This document shows positions 26,462 through 34,043 of a DNA stretch of 64,000 bases, one piece after another. Below the pieces are notes generated by a model that did no database searches, was not told where the DNA came from, and saw nothing but the letters and a program-made list of their open reading frames with translations. The stretch spans positions 558,001 to 622,000 of the forward strand of contig NZ_CP019985.1 in NCBI RefSeq assembly GCF_002250115.1, written 5' to 3'. Source of the stretch: Shouchella clausii (GTDB lineage: Bacteria > Bacillota > Bacilli > Bacillales > Bacillaceae_D). Position numbers and translations under genes: made by a program. Within the stretch, counting starts at the first letter, position 1, and each line of letters starts with the position of its first letter.

Positions 26462-26640
26462 TTACATGTCGCTTTCTAAACGCGACAGTTTCACTGTCTC
26501 ATTCGGGTCAGGGACTGGAAGTTTTTGCGGGCTCAACTCTTCTTTTTCTGCGGCGGCATTAGGGTTCACTTTGTTTTCATGCTGGTCTTCCTCAAACTCA
26601 AACAACCTTGGCGTCGATCCTCGACCATACGTATCTCTCC
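26462..26640 (-). pseudogene. C-terminal remnant of an unidentified gene
   Basis: A frame of about 55 codons without start ends in KLSRLESDM-stop and contains GRGSTPRLFEFEEDQ and acidic EKEEL stretches. It has codon-like composition, is followed by its own terminator, and lacks any ribosome binding site, so it looks like the tail of a deleted gene. The parent family is not recognised. Confidence 0.4.
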
Positions 26641-26825
26641 GGTAAGTTTAATAATTGCTTATCTGACTAGTACACACTTTTGTTGCCTATTTCTTTAATC
26701 GTTGTTTAGCAAACAAATAAAATTTCCACTTTACTGACTATTATATACCGATTATGCTATCATTTATATGACGTATGCTCAAGGGCTAGGCGGAATTTTC
26801 ATTTTACAAACGGAAGGTGTTCGAG

Positions 26826-26933
26826 ATGACCATTTCAGCTACGATTGGTAGTATTGTGATTTTATTGTTGCTGGCAACTGGTTTTGTTATGGGTGTAATT
26901 GCGTTAGTGGGGTATGTAAAAAAGAGAAGCTAA
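26826..26933 (+). CDS. Small membrane protein, 35 residues, copy 2
   Basis: The peptide begins MTISATIGSIVILLLLATGF and ends VKKRS, so it is a paralog of the 39-residue protein at 25903 with the same single span and basic tail. The upstream GGAAGGTGTTCGAG matches the leader of copy 1. Differences are mostly conservative or silent, so both copies appear to be kept under selection. A hairpin-like stretch with seven T residues follows at about 26940-26968. Function unknown. Confidence 0.6.
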   Translation: MTISATIGSIVILLLLATGFVMGVIALVGYVKKRS

Positions 26934-27003
26934 CTTAAAGCTTCCCTGACTAAGCTGCTGCTTTTTTTATGGATGGTTTTACTAAAAAAGGGGGGAATTT
27001 CTT

Positions 27004-27081
27004 ATGAAAAGATTTCTTGGAATATGTTTTGTTTTAGCTCTGATTACTAGTACGTCAGCCCCCATACAGAATCAGAAGTAA
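27004..27081 (+). CDS. Short signal-peptide-like ORF, 25 residues
   Basis: The frame reads MKRFLGICFVLALITSTSAP then IQNQK and is preceded by a G-rich GGGGGG site. It looks like a Sec signal peptide with almost nothing after the cleavage site. It may be the head of a truncated secreted protein or a small exported peptide. It lies between mini protein copy 2 and the glucanase gene. Confidence 0.35.
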   Translation: MKRFLGICFVLALITSTSAPIQNQK

Positions 27082-27318
27082 TACCTTTTGGTGATCCCCC
27101 ATTCATATCGGTCAAGAGGGTTCTTTTTTATTTTATTGAGTATTTTTATTAATTCCTCCAACGTTTCTGTCCTATGTGAACGTGTGCATGTGTTTTTCTC
27201 ATTGCAAACAAAAGCTACTTTTTCCCAACTGATTTCTATTGTGTTCTTTTTTATAATGGGCTTAGAAGCTTGATAACAGCCAAGTCTAACACCATTTTTC
27301 TTTTTAGGAGGATGGCTA

Positions 27319-28161
27319 ATGAAAAAGACTATTGGTACGTTGATTGTGGTGACTATGATGGCAATGGGGGTTTCATCTGAAGTCGATGCATCAGAAAATT
27401 CTGCCGAACAGGAAGGGTGGAGACTCGTCTGGAGCGATGAATTTGACGGCAATACTCTTGACCAGAGCAAGTGGCGATACGATATTGGAAATGGCTATCC
27501 AAATTTACCTGGCTGGGGAAACGAAGAATTGCAATATTACAGCGATCACCCGAAAAATGTACGGGTGGAGAATGGCGAGTTAATTATTGAAGCTCATCAA
27601 GAAACTGTTTCCGACCAATATGGTACCTATGGCTATACATCAGGAAAAGTGTTAACAGATGGCCGCTTTAGCCAAACATACGGGCGGTTCGAGGCAAGAA
27701 TGCGTTTGCCTGCCGGACAAGGGTTTTGGCCCGCCTTTTGGATGATGCCACAACATGACCGTTATGGCGGTTGGGCCGCATCAGGCGAAATTGATATTAT
27801 GGAAAACGCAGGCGCTACGCCACACAAAGTTGGAGGAGCGATCCATTACGGCGGCCCTTGGCCCGACAATCGATTTTCTGCGGGTGATTACTATTTCCCA
27901 AGTGGGACAAACGCTACTGACTACCATGAGTACGCTGTTGAGTGGGAGCCAGGTGAAATTCGCTGGTACGTCGACGGGAACTTGTACCTGACACTAAACG
28001 ATTGGTACACGGTTGGAGGCCCTTACCCCGCACCCTTTGACCAAGAGTTCTATTTGATTCTCAACCTTGCTGTTGGCGGTTGGTATGGCGGCAACCCAGA
28101 TGGCTCTACCCCATTCCCTTCCACCATGGCCGTTGATTATGTTCGCGTGTATCAGCGATAG
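27319..28161 (+). CDS. Secreted GH16 beta-glucanase (laminarinase type)
   Basis: This 280-residue glycoside hydrolase of family 16 should cut beta-1,3- or mixed-linked beta-glucans outside the cell. Residues 1-25 form a signal peptide. The catalytic signature GEIDIMENAG at about residues 154-163 supplies the nucleophile and acid/base glutamates, and WSDEFDGN, FWPAFWMMP and the C-terminal MAVDYVRVYQR are family hallmarks. The beta-bulge form with Met between Ile and Glu fits laminarinases rather than lichenases. It has no carbohydrate-binding module. AGGAGG precedes ATG 27319, and a terminator follows. Confidence 0.93.
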   Translation: MKKTIGTLIVVTMMAMGVSSEVDASENSAEQEGWRLVWSDEFDGNTLDQSKWRYDIGNGYPNLPGWGNEELQYYSDHPKNVRVENGELIIEAHQETVSDQYGTYGYTSGKVLTDGRFSQTYGRFEARMRLPAGQGFWPAFWMMPQHDRYGGWAASGEIDIMENAGATPHKVGGAIHYGGPWPDNRFSAGDYYFPSGTNATDYHEYAVEWEPGEIRWYVDGNLYLTLNDWYTVGGPYPAPFDQEFYLILNLAVGGWYGGNPDGSTPFPSTMAVDYVRVYQR

Positions 28162-28165
28162 TATT

Positions 28166-28210
28166 AAAGCTAGGTGGCTTAAATGAGTTGCCTGGCTTTC
28201 ACTTTTGTTT
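28166..28210 (+). terminator. Terminator of the glucanase gene
   Basis: AAAGCTAGG pairs with CCTGGCTTT (one wobble), followed by CACTTTTG. It lies five bases after the stop. Confidence 0.6.
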
Positions 28211-28246
28211 ATGGCTAATATAAGATGTCCATTGATTTCGATTTAT

Positions 28247-28642
28247 TTATTCAATGATCCCCTTTTCCTTTAATAAATTTTTAAAGTTGTCTTCTTCTAT
28301 ATTTCCATTATGTACATACAAATAAAGGCTTTCCGTTCCGCCTACCTCTTCTCCATTTGAGAGTACAAGAGGTACGGTTCGCATTTTTCCAATGCTTTTA
28401 GTAATTTCTTCATATACTTTTATCCAATTTCCTTCCTCTACTTCTTTTTGAGGAAATTCAATCGTAGGGAAAGCTTTAGAAACAGCCTTCCACCTTTCCA
28501 TCATCTCTTTTGTCCGTTTTGTAGGCGTTAACGTAATATCATCAATATTTTCTCCTTTTCCATAATTACTAAAATCAATTTCCATACGAAGAAAGTCCGC
28601 TGTTTGAGCATAAACTTTTAATTTACTTTCTTCTAACCACAT
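28247..28642 (-). CDS. Truncated paralog of the immunity-like protein at 30279
   Basis: The 131-residue product matches residues from about 40 to the end of the membrane-anchored protein at 30279 (TADFLRMEIDF versus TADTLRMEIDY, LTPT, MERWKAVSKAFPTIEFPQ, and the tail LLKEKGIIE versus MLKEKGVIK). It lacks the N-terminal membrane anchor, which has been replaced by DNA coding for the tail of an effector-like fragment. There is no clear ribosome binding site at ATG 28642. It is probably a leftover module. Confidence 0.5.
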   Translation of the reverse strand: MWLEESKLKVYAQTADFLRMEIDFSNYGKGENIDDITLTPTKRTKEMMERWKAVSKAFPTIEFPQKEVEEGNWIKVYEEITKSIGKMRTVPLVLSNGEEVGGTESLYLYVHNGNIEEDNFKNLLKEKGIIE

Positions 28643-28800
28643 TTGTTCTCTTCCATTAATTCTTCCACTGTGGCATCTTCTCCAATTTGATTACGAATAA
28701 TATAGTCTTGCAAATCTGGATAAATGGTCGTCGTTGAACGATCACTGCTTCCCCTCAACTTCCACTGACCGTTTGCCAGCCTTGATTTCGAATCGCTGGA
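28633..28800 (-). pseudogene. Orphan fragment of the effector C-terminus, frameshifted
   Basis: In one frame the minus strand reads AIRNQGWQTVSGS, then after a shift LRGSSDRSTTTIYPDLQDYI, ending ELMEENKCG-stop. This parallels the end of the effector at 30804 (AIQNQDWPTVSQN, LRGSSDDSTTTIYPSLQEYI). It is therefore a decayed second copy of that C-terminal module. It overlaps the start of the truncated gene at 28642. Confidence 0.6.
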
Positions 28801-29031
28801 AACTAAACTAGCACTTTGACGTTTAGATGTGCTAGCAAAGGCTCTATTCTCTAATTGCTCACGCTTTTCAATTGATTAATGCACTAGAATAAAAAAACTA
28901 CCGTTCAAGTTTTGGATTGCTTCTGAAGGCGGAAAAAGGAAGCCATCCAGCCTCCCTAAGTTGTGTTTCTTATTAAAATCCGTTCTTTCCTCCACAAACA
29001 TCTCTTCCTCATGTGACACTAACAATCCCAA

Positions 29032-29548
29032 CTACTCTAGTCTTCTCTGATCTGGCGCCTCAATTCCATTTTCTTCAAGAAATTCGCGGAAGTCGTCATT
29101 GTATACTGATCCTACATCGATATAATCATTAATGACCATTGAATTCGCGGATCCATACTCTTCTCTTTCAGTAATCTCCTCTGACGCGTCCATTGCTTCA
29201 AATCGATTATGCTCCAGTTTTATAAACCTCAAACCAGTTTTCTTCTTTAATTGCTTTTTCAGGATAATCAATTGTGGGAACCACTTCAGAGATCGCTTCC
29301 CAACGTTGTAGCAGATCATATGTAAGGTCCGTTGGCGTTAATTCAATGTCATGGGGATCGCCTGTTTCATCATACTTACTGGTTTCTGCCTCCATATGCA
29401 AAGCCCCACCTGCATAGTTGTATTCCTCAATCAGGGCATACTTTTCCTCCAATTCCTTTTGTCGTTGCTCTTTATGCAAAAAGTAGAAGGCTATGCAAAG
29501 AATGATGGCAATTACAGAAGCTATTACAATAACCCATTTTCGGTTCAT
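29032..29548 (-). pseudogene. Membrane-anchored immunity-like protein, frameshifted
   Basis: The 5' part (29548 to 29207) has a start after GGAGCCGAAGTA, one membrane span (WVIVIASVIAIILCIAFYFL) and the shared domain core LTPTDLTYDLLQRWEAI. A single shift near 29205-29222 moves the rest into another frame that continues to 29032 (LEHNRFEAMDASEEI, then FREFLEENGIEAPDQ). Joined, it would be about 170 residues, the size of the intact paralog at 30279. It is a broken third copy of the family. Confidence 0.65.
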
Positions 29549-29675
29549 TACTTCGGCTCCGTTTCGTCAGGTAGCTGTTTTTCTGCGGAAGTACTGCTAG
29601 TTCCTAAGTTGTGCTCCTTTATGGTAAATTGCCACCGATAATGTATTTGCTCATCTCACCTTTACAAAAATATAA

Positions 29676-30194
29676 CTAAAAGAAATAGTCCGCATAGATC
29701 GCTTCGACGATTTCTGCATCATTGATTTTCCATTCTCTGTCCTCTTTTGTCATCTCGATATCGATAAAATTGAGGTTTTCATGAAGCGGGTTTACTTTTT
29801 GAGGAACTAATCGGTATTTGACTGTTCCCTCTTGGCGTTTGACCTTCGAGTAAAGGACACAATACTCATTATTAGCAGACAACCCAGCCTCAGTTTTTCT
29901 TAAAAAAAATAAATTCATGCTAATAGACTGGCCTGACTCAATGATTTTACTCACTTTGCCTTGATAATCTTTAGTGAACCATCTCTCATATTCTTTTTCG
30001 ACCATACCTTGGATCGGTTCTTCATTACCTTCTTCTAGCAATATTTCACCCGTTTCAAAAGCTGATAAAAATCCTTCTAATACTTCTAGACTCTCTTTTT
30101 CTGCTGCTTTCGCATTTAAAATACAACCTGTAGTAAATAAAAGTACCATACCAAATAAAATAGGTAACCGTATTCGTCTCACTTGATCACTCAT
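29676..30194 (-). CDS. Lipoprotein of unknown function in the type VII accessory array
   Basis: The 172-residue protein starts with a basic region and a hydrophobic stretch that ends in lipobox LLFTTGC, so it should be lipidated and face outward. The mature part has an NTF2-like feel (repeated SKVKRQEGTVKYRL, IDIEMTKEDREWKINDAEI, the last being a pattern common in DUF4878-like lipoproteins), but I cannot name the family. It lies between two membrane-anchored immunity-like genes in the same direction. A role in self-protection from the exported effector is possible by context only. Confidence 0.65.
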   Translation of the reverse strand: MSDQVRRIRLPILFGMVLLFTTGCILNAKAAEKESLEVLEGFLSAFETGEILLEEGNEEPIQGMVEKEYERWFTKDYQGKVSKIIESGQSISMNLFFLRKTEAGLSANNEYCVLYSKVKRQEGTVKYRLVPQKVNPLHENLNFIDIEMTKEDREWKINDAEIVEAIYADYFF

Positions 30195-30278
30195 TTCCTT
30201 ATTACTTTAAAAGGCTAGCGTCATTTGATCTCAAAAAATACTACGTAGCAAACGTCCCAAAGGCTTTGTTGCTGAAAT

Positions 30279-30788
30279 TCATTTGATAACCCCTTTCTCC
30301 TTTAACATTTCTTCAAAATTCCCTTCTTGTATAACTCCATTCTGAACATATATATTTAAACTCTCTACACCACCCATAGTTTCTCCTTCAGGCAACTCGG
30401 AAGCTAGAGACACAACTACTTCCCTCATTTCTCCTTCACTCCCAAGAAGCCTTTGACATACTTGAACCCAATCTCCTTCTTCTACTTCTTCCTGTGGAAA
30501 TTTAATTGATGGGAACGCTTGAGATACAGCTTCCCATCTTTCTATGGTTCTTTCCGTCTCTATGGTAGGCGTTAATACTATATCTTTTACAGTTCCGGTC
30601 TTCTCGTAATTACGGTAATCAATTTCCATACGAAGTGTGTCGGCTGTACGTATATACAGTCTTAACTCCCTTTCCTCATCTCGAAGCTGCACACGTTCCT
30701 TCTCCTGATAATTCCAATACCAGAGGGATAAGGCCCCTACAAAGACGATACTCAATATAATAAGGAGTTTCCATTTTCTTTTTTTCAT
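30279..30788 (-). CDS. Membrane-anchored protein paralogous to the effector C-terminus; candidate immunity protein
   Basis: The 169-residue protein has one N-terminal membrane span (KLLIILSIVFVGALSLWYW) and an outward-facing domain. That domain shares a consistent pattern with the last 115 residues of the effector encoded directly upstream: PT, then IERW, P-x-I-x-(F/Y)-P, DW, SL-x-x-Y, and a final EE-x-LK. Its start follows GGAGCGATGAA and the gene begins 15 bases after the effector stop. Position and membrane topology fit an immunity protein that protects against an effector arriving from outside. The homology to the effector itself is unusual. Confidence 0.6.
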   Translation of the reverse strand: MKKRKWKLLIILSIVFVGALSLWYWNYQEKERVQLRDEERELRLYIRTADTLRMEIDYRNYEKTGTVKDIVLTPTIETERTIERWEAVSQAFPSIKFPQEEVEEGDWVQVCQRLLGSEGEMREVVVSLASELPEGETMGGVESLNIYVQNGVIQEGNFEEMLKEKGVIK

Positions 30789-30803
30789 TTCATCGCTCCG
30801 CTT

Positions 30804-32345
30804 CTATTCCTTACTTTCATGACGCTGTTTATTTCTTTTTACTAGATCCTCCACCGTATCATCCTCCCGAATGTCTCCACTTATAATATACTCTTGCAAA
30901 CTTGGATAAATGGTCGTCGTTGAATCATCACTGCTTCCTCTCAAGTTTTGACTGACCGTTGGCCAGTCTTGATTTTGAATCGCTTCTTCTGGATACTGAA
31001 TGTTTGGATCAATTAATTTAACTTCTTTCCAACGTTCCAGTATACTATAAGTTACATCGGTTGGCTGTACCTCTACGGCATATTGGTTCTTACCATAAAC
31101 ATTCCGCTCGGAAATAAGCAACTCCATTCCTAAATTGCCTGCTGTTACCTTCGCCTCTTTCACTGTTAACTGATTATCGAGCTCCTGTTTCCCCGTTTCG
31201 TGCCTAGTAACTACATCAGCTATATTAACTACTCCACCGACTCGCTTACTAAGCTCCCCTAGTACTAGCTGCTGTATTTCTTCTCCAATAAAGTTTTTTG
31301 TATAATTTGCACGCTCTTTCATCAGTTCTGCATACTCTTCTGCTTCCAAACTATTTACTGCATTCCCACCAATATAATAGTTCACTGTCGATTCATTGAT
31401 TCGGACTAAAACTGGGAACTCCATATTGAGAAATTCTTCCCTCGTCATATCGCCGGCATATTGCGAGATGTTTAACGTCAGCTCTGTTTCAAAGGTATGA
31501 ATATGCGGATCTACGTTTCGTTTATATGATAAATGGTCAACTTTGGCAAGGAAAGGAATGTCGACACCGCCTTTTTTAGCCTCTGCTTCCAAATCCAAAA
31601 TAGCAGTTTTGTATTGGGTTAACAACGACAAATATGCTCTCACTTTTTCAGCACTATACTTTTCCTCTTCACCACCAAAATGAGTGTTTGGCCCATTATT
31701 CCCCAAGTACAAATACGCTTGTAACATCGCTATCTCTTGATCAAGGGCTTCTTTGGATACTAACACTTTATCATTTAAACGATCCTGCAAAGCCTCTACA
31801 CCTTCGTTGCTGATCATGCTTTCGATTTCTTTAATTTCGGCGATGGTGGCCTCGTCCAACACCTCACTCTGTATATACTGATACAGCAACTCTCGCTCCC
31901 CATAGTTGAGGGCTTCGCCGCTTTCCATTTTGATGAGCAGGCTGGTAATGAGGCTCTTGTCTTCGAAGATCGCTTGTTTTAGCTGTTCGACGTTTAAGGT
32001 GGCGAGGCCTGCGCCATTTTTGCCGAGTCCGTTTGTGAAGGCGTTCAGGGCGGAGTCGAGGGCACTCAAGCCGGTTTGCGCGGCGGAAAAGTCGGCTTTT
32101 GCGGTTGAGTCGGCTGCGACCATGCCGTCCCAAAAGCGGTGGATGGCTTGGAGGTCTCCGTAAATGTCGCCTTCTTCTACGACTGCAATGTGCGGAGGGG
32201 AAAAACCTCTATTTGCCAATAGTTCTTGCGCGCCTATTCGGACAGAGTTTGCACGGAATACGCTATCCATGTACTCCGCCATAATCTGTTTGTATTCCTG
32301 AATTAACCGGTTTAGTTCCTCGCGGTCGGCGCGGTGGTTGCCCAT
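30804..32345 (-). CDS. Large type VII secretion effector candidate, 513 residues
   Basis: The gene follows the secretion operon and three small helical adaptor genes, the usual position of LXG/YwqJ-type polymorphic toxins. The first 200 or so residues are helical (EELNRLIQEYKQIMAEYMDS, IHRFWDGMVAADSTAKADF), the middle 200 are mixed, and residues from about 395 form a domain shared with the membrane-anchored proteins at 30279, 29032 and 28247. I do not see a known catalytic motif. Base composition falls visibly in the 3' two thirds, as in modular toxins whose ends are exchanged. AGGAGGAAGGTG precedes the start. Classic LXG signature residues are not obvious, so the family name is tentative. 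Confidence 0.6.
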   Translation of the reverse strand: MGNHRADREELNRLIQEYKQIMAEYMDSVFRANSVRIGAQELLANRGFSPPHIAVVEEGDIYGDLQAIHRFWDGMVAADSTAKADFSAAQTGLSALDSALNAFTNGLGKNGAGLATLNVEQLKQAIFEDKSLITSLLIKMESGEALNYGERELLYQYIQSEVLDEATIAEIKEIESMISNEGVEALQDRLNDKVLVSKEALDQEIAMLQAYLYLGNNGPNTHFGGEEEKYSAEKVRAYLSLLTQYKTAILDLEAEAKKGGVDIPFLAKVDHLSYKRNVDPHIHTFETELTLNISQYAGDMTREEFLNMEFPVLVRINESTVNYYIGGNAVNSLEAEEYAELMKERANYTKNFIGEEIQQLVLGELSKRVGGVVNIADVVTRHETGKQELDNQLTVKEAKVTAGNLGMELLISERNVYGKNQYAVEVQPTDVTYSILERWKEVKLIDPNIQYPEEAIQNQDWPTVSQNLRGSSDDSTTTIYPSLQEYIISGDIREDDTVEDLVKRNKQRHESKE

Positions 32346-32369
32346 AGGATCACCTTCCTCCTATTGATT

Positions 32370-32882
32370 TTATAGAGCACGGAGCTTGCTTTGTGTACTA
32401 GCGATGTTGGCTTTGACAGAGTGGATCGACGCTTCGTTGCTGGCGATTAGGCGCTCTAGTTGAAGGGTCGCTGCCTGTTGTTGTTTAATCTCGTGTTGGA
32501 TTTGCCGGGCTTGATGCTCTAGTTGTTCGATCATTTCTTGGATGTTTTGTCCTGTCGTTTGTTGGGTCATCCGCCGGGATTGTATTCGTTCTTGGATCTT
32601 TTCTAATGCTCGGCTTTCCAGTTGGCCCGTTTTGACGAATTGGACTGTGGCCATGGGAGATGCTTCGCCGCTAGTCAATTCCTCGAGTCGTGCTTGTTCA
32701 AATGCAATGTTTTGTTGGTATTGCCGAAGTTCTGCTAATTCTTGTTCTAGTTTTTGGATGGCCATTATGCCGCTGTCGTAGCGTTGCTGGTAATCGGCAT
32801 TTTGCCGGTATAGCGATTGTAACTGGGATTGGTTCGCTGACAAGTGCGCGTTTAGCTTTGTCAGTTCTGCCTGTTTGTCCAT
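32370..32882 (-). CDS. Coiled-coil adaptor protein (YwqH/DUF5082-like)
   Basis: The 170-residue protein is almost wholly alpha-helical with heptad-like Gln/Glu/Leu patterns (KLEQELAELRQYQQNI, ENL-type repeats and HEIKQQQAATLQLERL). It corresponds by position and character to YwqH in the B. subtilis ywqHIJK toxin cluster. Such proteins probably pair with the effector N-terminus for targeting to the secretion system. GGGGGGTACT precedes the start. Family assignment rests on pattern and gene order. Confidence 0.6.
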   Translation of the reverse strand: MDKQAELTKLNAHLSANQSQLQSLYRQNADYQQRYDSGIMAIQKLEQELAELRQYQQNIAFEQARLEELTSGEASPMATVQFVKTGQLESRALEKIQERIQSRRMTQQTTGQNIQEMIEQLEHQARQIQHEIKQQQAATLQLERLIASNEASIHSVKANIASTQSKLRAL

Positions 32883-32900
32883 AGTACCCCCCTTATCGGC

Positions 32901-33221
32901 TTATTGGTCGGCTAGATAATGGTCGACTTTCGTTTCAAATTTGCTGCTCATTTCTTCGTCTGTCTCGTTCATCTGCTCGATGGCTTGGTCGAGCGTTGCT
33001 AGCATTGCTTCCATCAACGCCTGCGTTTGCACAAGCGCCTTTCTCAAGTCTGCGCTTGCGAGGTCGTGCTCGGCTTTGGCGTCTCCTTTCCAATCGGACA
33101 CAGCGTCGATTAAGGCGTCTAGTTTGCTAATCGCTTCTTCCATCCGTTCGCCTGGGATTAGTCTCGCTTTCTCGATTAGGCTTTGTACGGCAGCGGGGTC
33201 GACTTTGATTTCAAGTGACAT
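32901..33221 (-). CDS. WXG100-like helical protein (YwqI/DUF5344-like)
   Basis: This 106-residue all-helical protein has a central turn SDWKGDAKAEH between two long helices, which resembles the WXG turn of EsxA-type proteins (W-K-G). It is the likely counterpart of YwqI. It sits between the other two adaptor genes and upstream of the effector. It may form a helical bundle with them on the effector N-terminus. Confidence 0.65.
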   Translation of the reverse strand: MSLEIKVDPAAVQSLIEKARLIPGERMEEAISKLDALIDAVSDWKGDAKAEHDLASADLRKALVQTQALMEAMLATLDQAIEQMNETDEEMSSKFETKVDHYLADQ

Positions 33222-33230
33222 GTGTTCACC

Positions 33231-33527
33231 TCACCCTGTAAATGGTTCAACTTCATTGATTTTTTGTTGGAATGTCGCAGCGGCTGCTTGTAATTCTTCT
33301 AGCGACAGGGAAAAGCGGGTTAGGAGATATTCTTTGATTAGCGCGCTGCTTTCCGCAAAAGCGTCAGCGGACTCGCCTGTAAAGATGCCTTCGCTTTGCA
33401 TCAGTTCAAAAGGTGTAAAAAAATCAGTCAATATGCTGGTGACTTCTTCTAACAGCTCTGCATACGTGTCGTTTAACTTGTTTAATTGCTCGTCGCTTAT
33501 TTCAATTTTGTCTGGGCCGACCAACAT
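33231..33527 (-). CDS. Small helical type VII adaptor, 98 residues
   Basis: The protein begins with a short strand-like MLVGPDKIEIS and then forms two helices separated by GIFTGESADAFAE, where G-x-x-A-x-A-F recalls the turn of WXG-related adaptors. It precedes the YwqI-like gene by about ten bases. LXG-associated proteins of this size bind effectors in other Firmicutes. The family name is uncertain. Confidence 0.6.
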   Translation of the reverse strand: MLVGPDKIEISDEQLNKLNDTYAELLEEVTSILTDFFTPFELMQSEGIFTGESADAFAESSALIKEYLLTRFSLSLEELQAAAATFQQKINEVEPFTG

Positions 33528-33587
33528 CGTCTCTTCACCTCTATTCTCGCTTGCATGTCCGTATTTTCTGTTTTGACAAAAACATAG

Positions 33588-34043
33588 TTATTCGTTCATT
33601 TGCGCGGTTTTAGGAATAATATAAATCAATAAAACAGAAACGAGCACGGTGGCCACAGCTGCTAATATCCATGGCAGCACGTTTACTTTTTCTTCTGCCT
33701 GCACCACTTGGCGGGCCAACTCTTTTTCCTCTGTAAACAGCCCGGCGCTTGCGGCGAGGTTTTCCTCACGGTTTGCATCCGCACTACTCGCAAACAGGCT
33801 GTCTTGTAGTTCTGCGTATGTTTCTTCCAATGGCTGAGTAAATGTAAGTATTTTCTGTTCTTCAGGCACTCTGATTTCCCTCTGCTCCGCTTCTGGTTTG
33901 TATTGGCGCAGCTCTAACAGCACTTCCCGCTCTTTGTAAACACCAGGTTCCACTCGTTCTTCTTCGGCAAAGCTTGGAGTTGCCAAGGACAGGAGCAGCG
34001 TTACGCATGCTCCTGCCCCGGCAATGATGGCCTTACATTTCAT
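33588..34043 (-). CDS. essA: Type VII secretion protein EssA
   Basis: The 151-residue protein has an N-terminal signal-like hydrophobic segment, an extracellular Glu-rich domain (EPGVYKEREVLLEL) and a C-terminal membrane span (PWILAAVATVLVSVLLIYII), the EssA layout. The start is ATG 34043, overlapping the end of esaA by 11 bases, with GAGG nine bases upstream. EssA is a core membrane component needed for Ess secretion in Staphylococcus aureus. A longer frame to 34118 is unlikely. Confidence 0.8.
   Translation of the reverse strand: MKCKAIIAGAGACVTLLLSLATPSFAEEERVEPGVYKEREVLLELRQYKPEAEQREIRVPEEQKILTFTQPLEETYAELQDSLFASSADANREENLAASAGLFTEEKELARQVVQAEEKVNVLPWILAAVATVLVSVLLIYIIPKTAQMNE

Noticed and set aside
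27072-27470. Minus-strand open frame overlapping the glucanase start
   Set aside because: It overlaps a clearly coding GH16 gene and its ribosome binding site, and has no start signal of its own.
30804-32345. Naming the effector a classic LXG toxin with a known nuclease or deaminase domain
   Set aside because: The gene order fits, but neither LXG signature residues nor a known catalytic motif can be seen.
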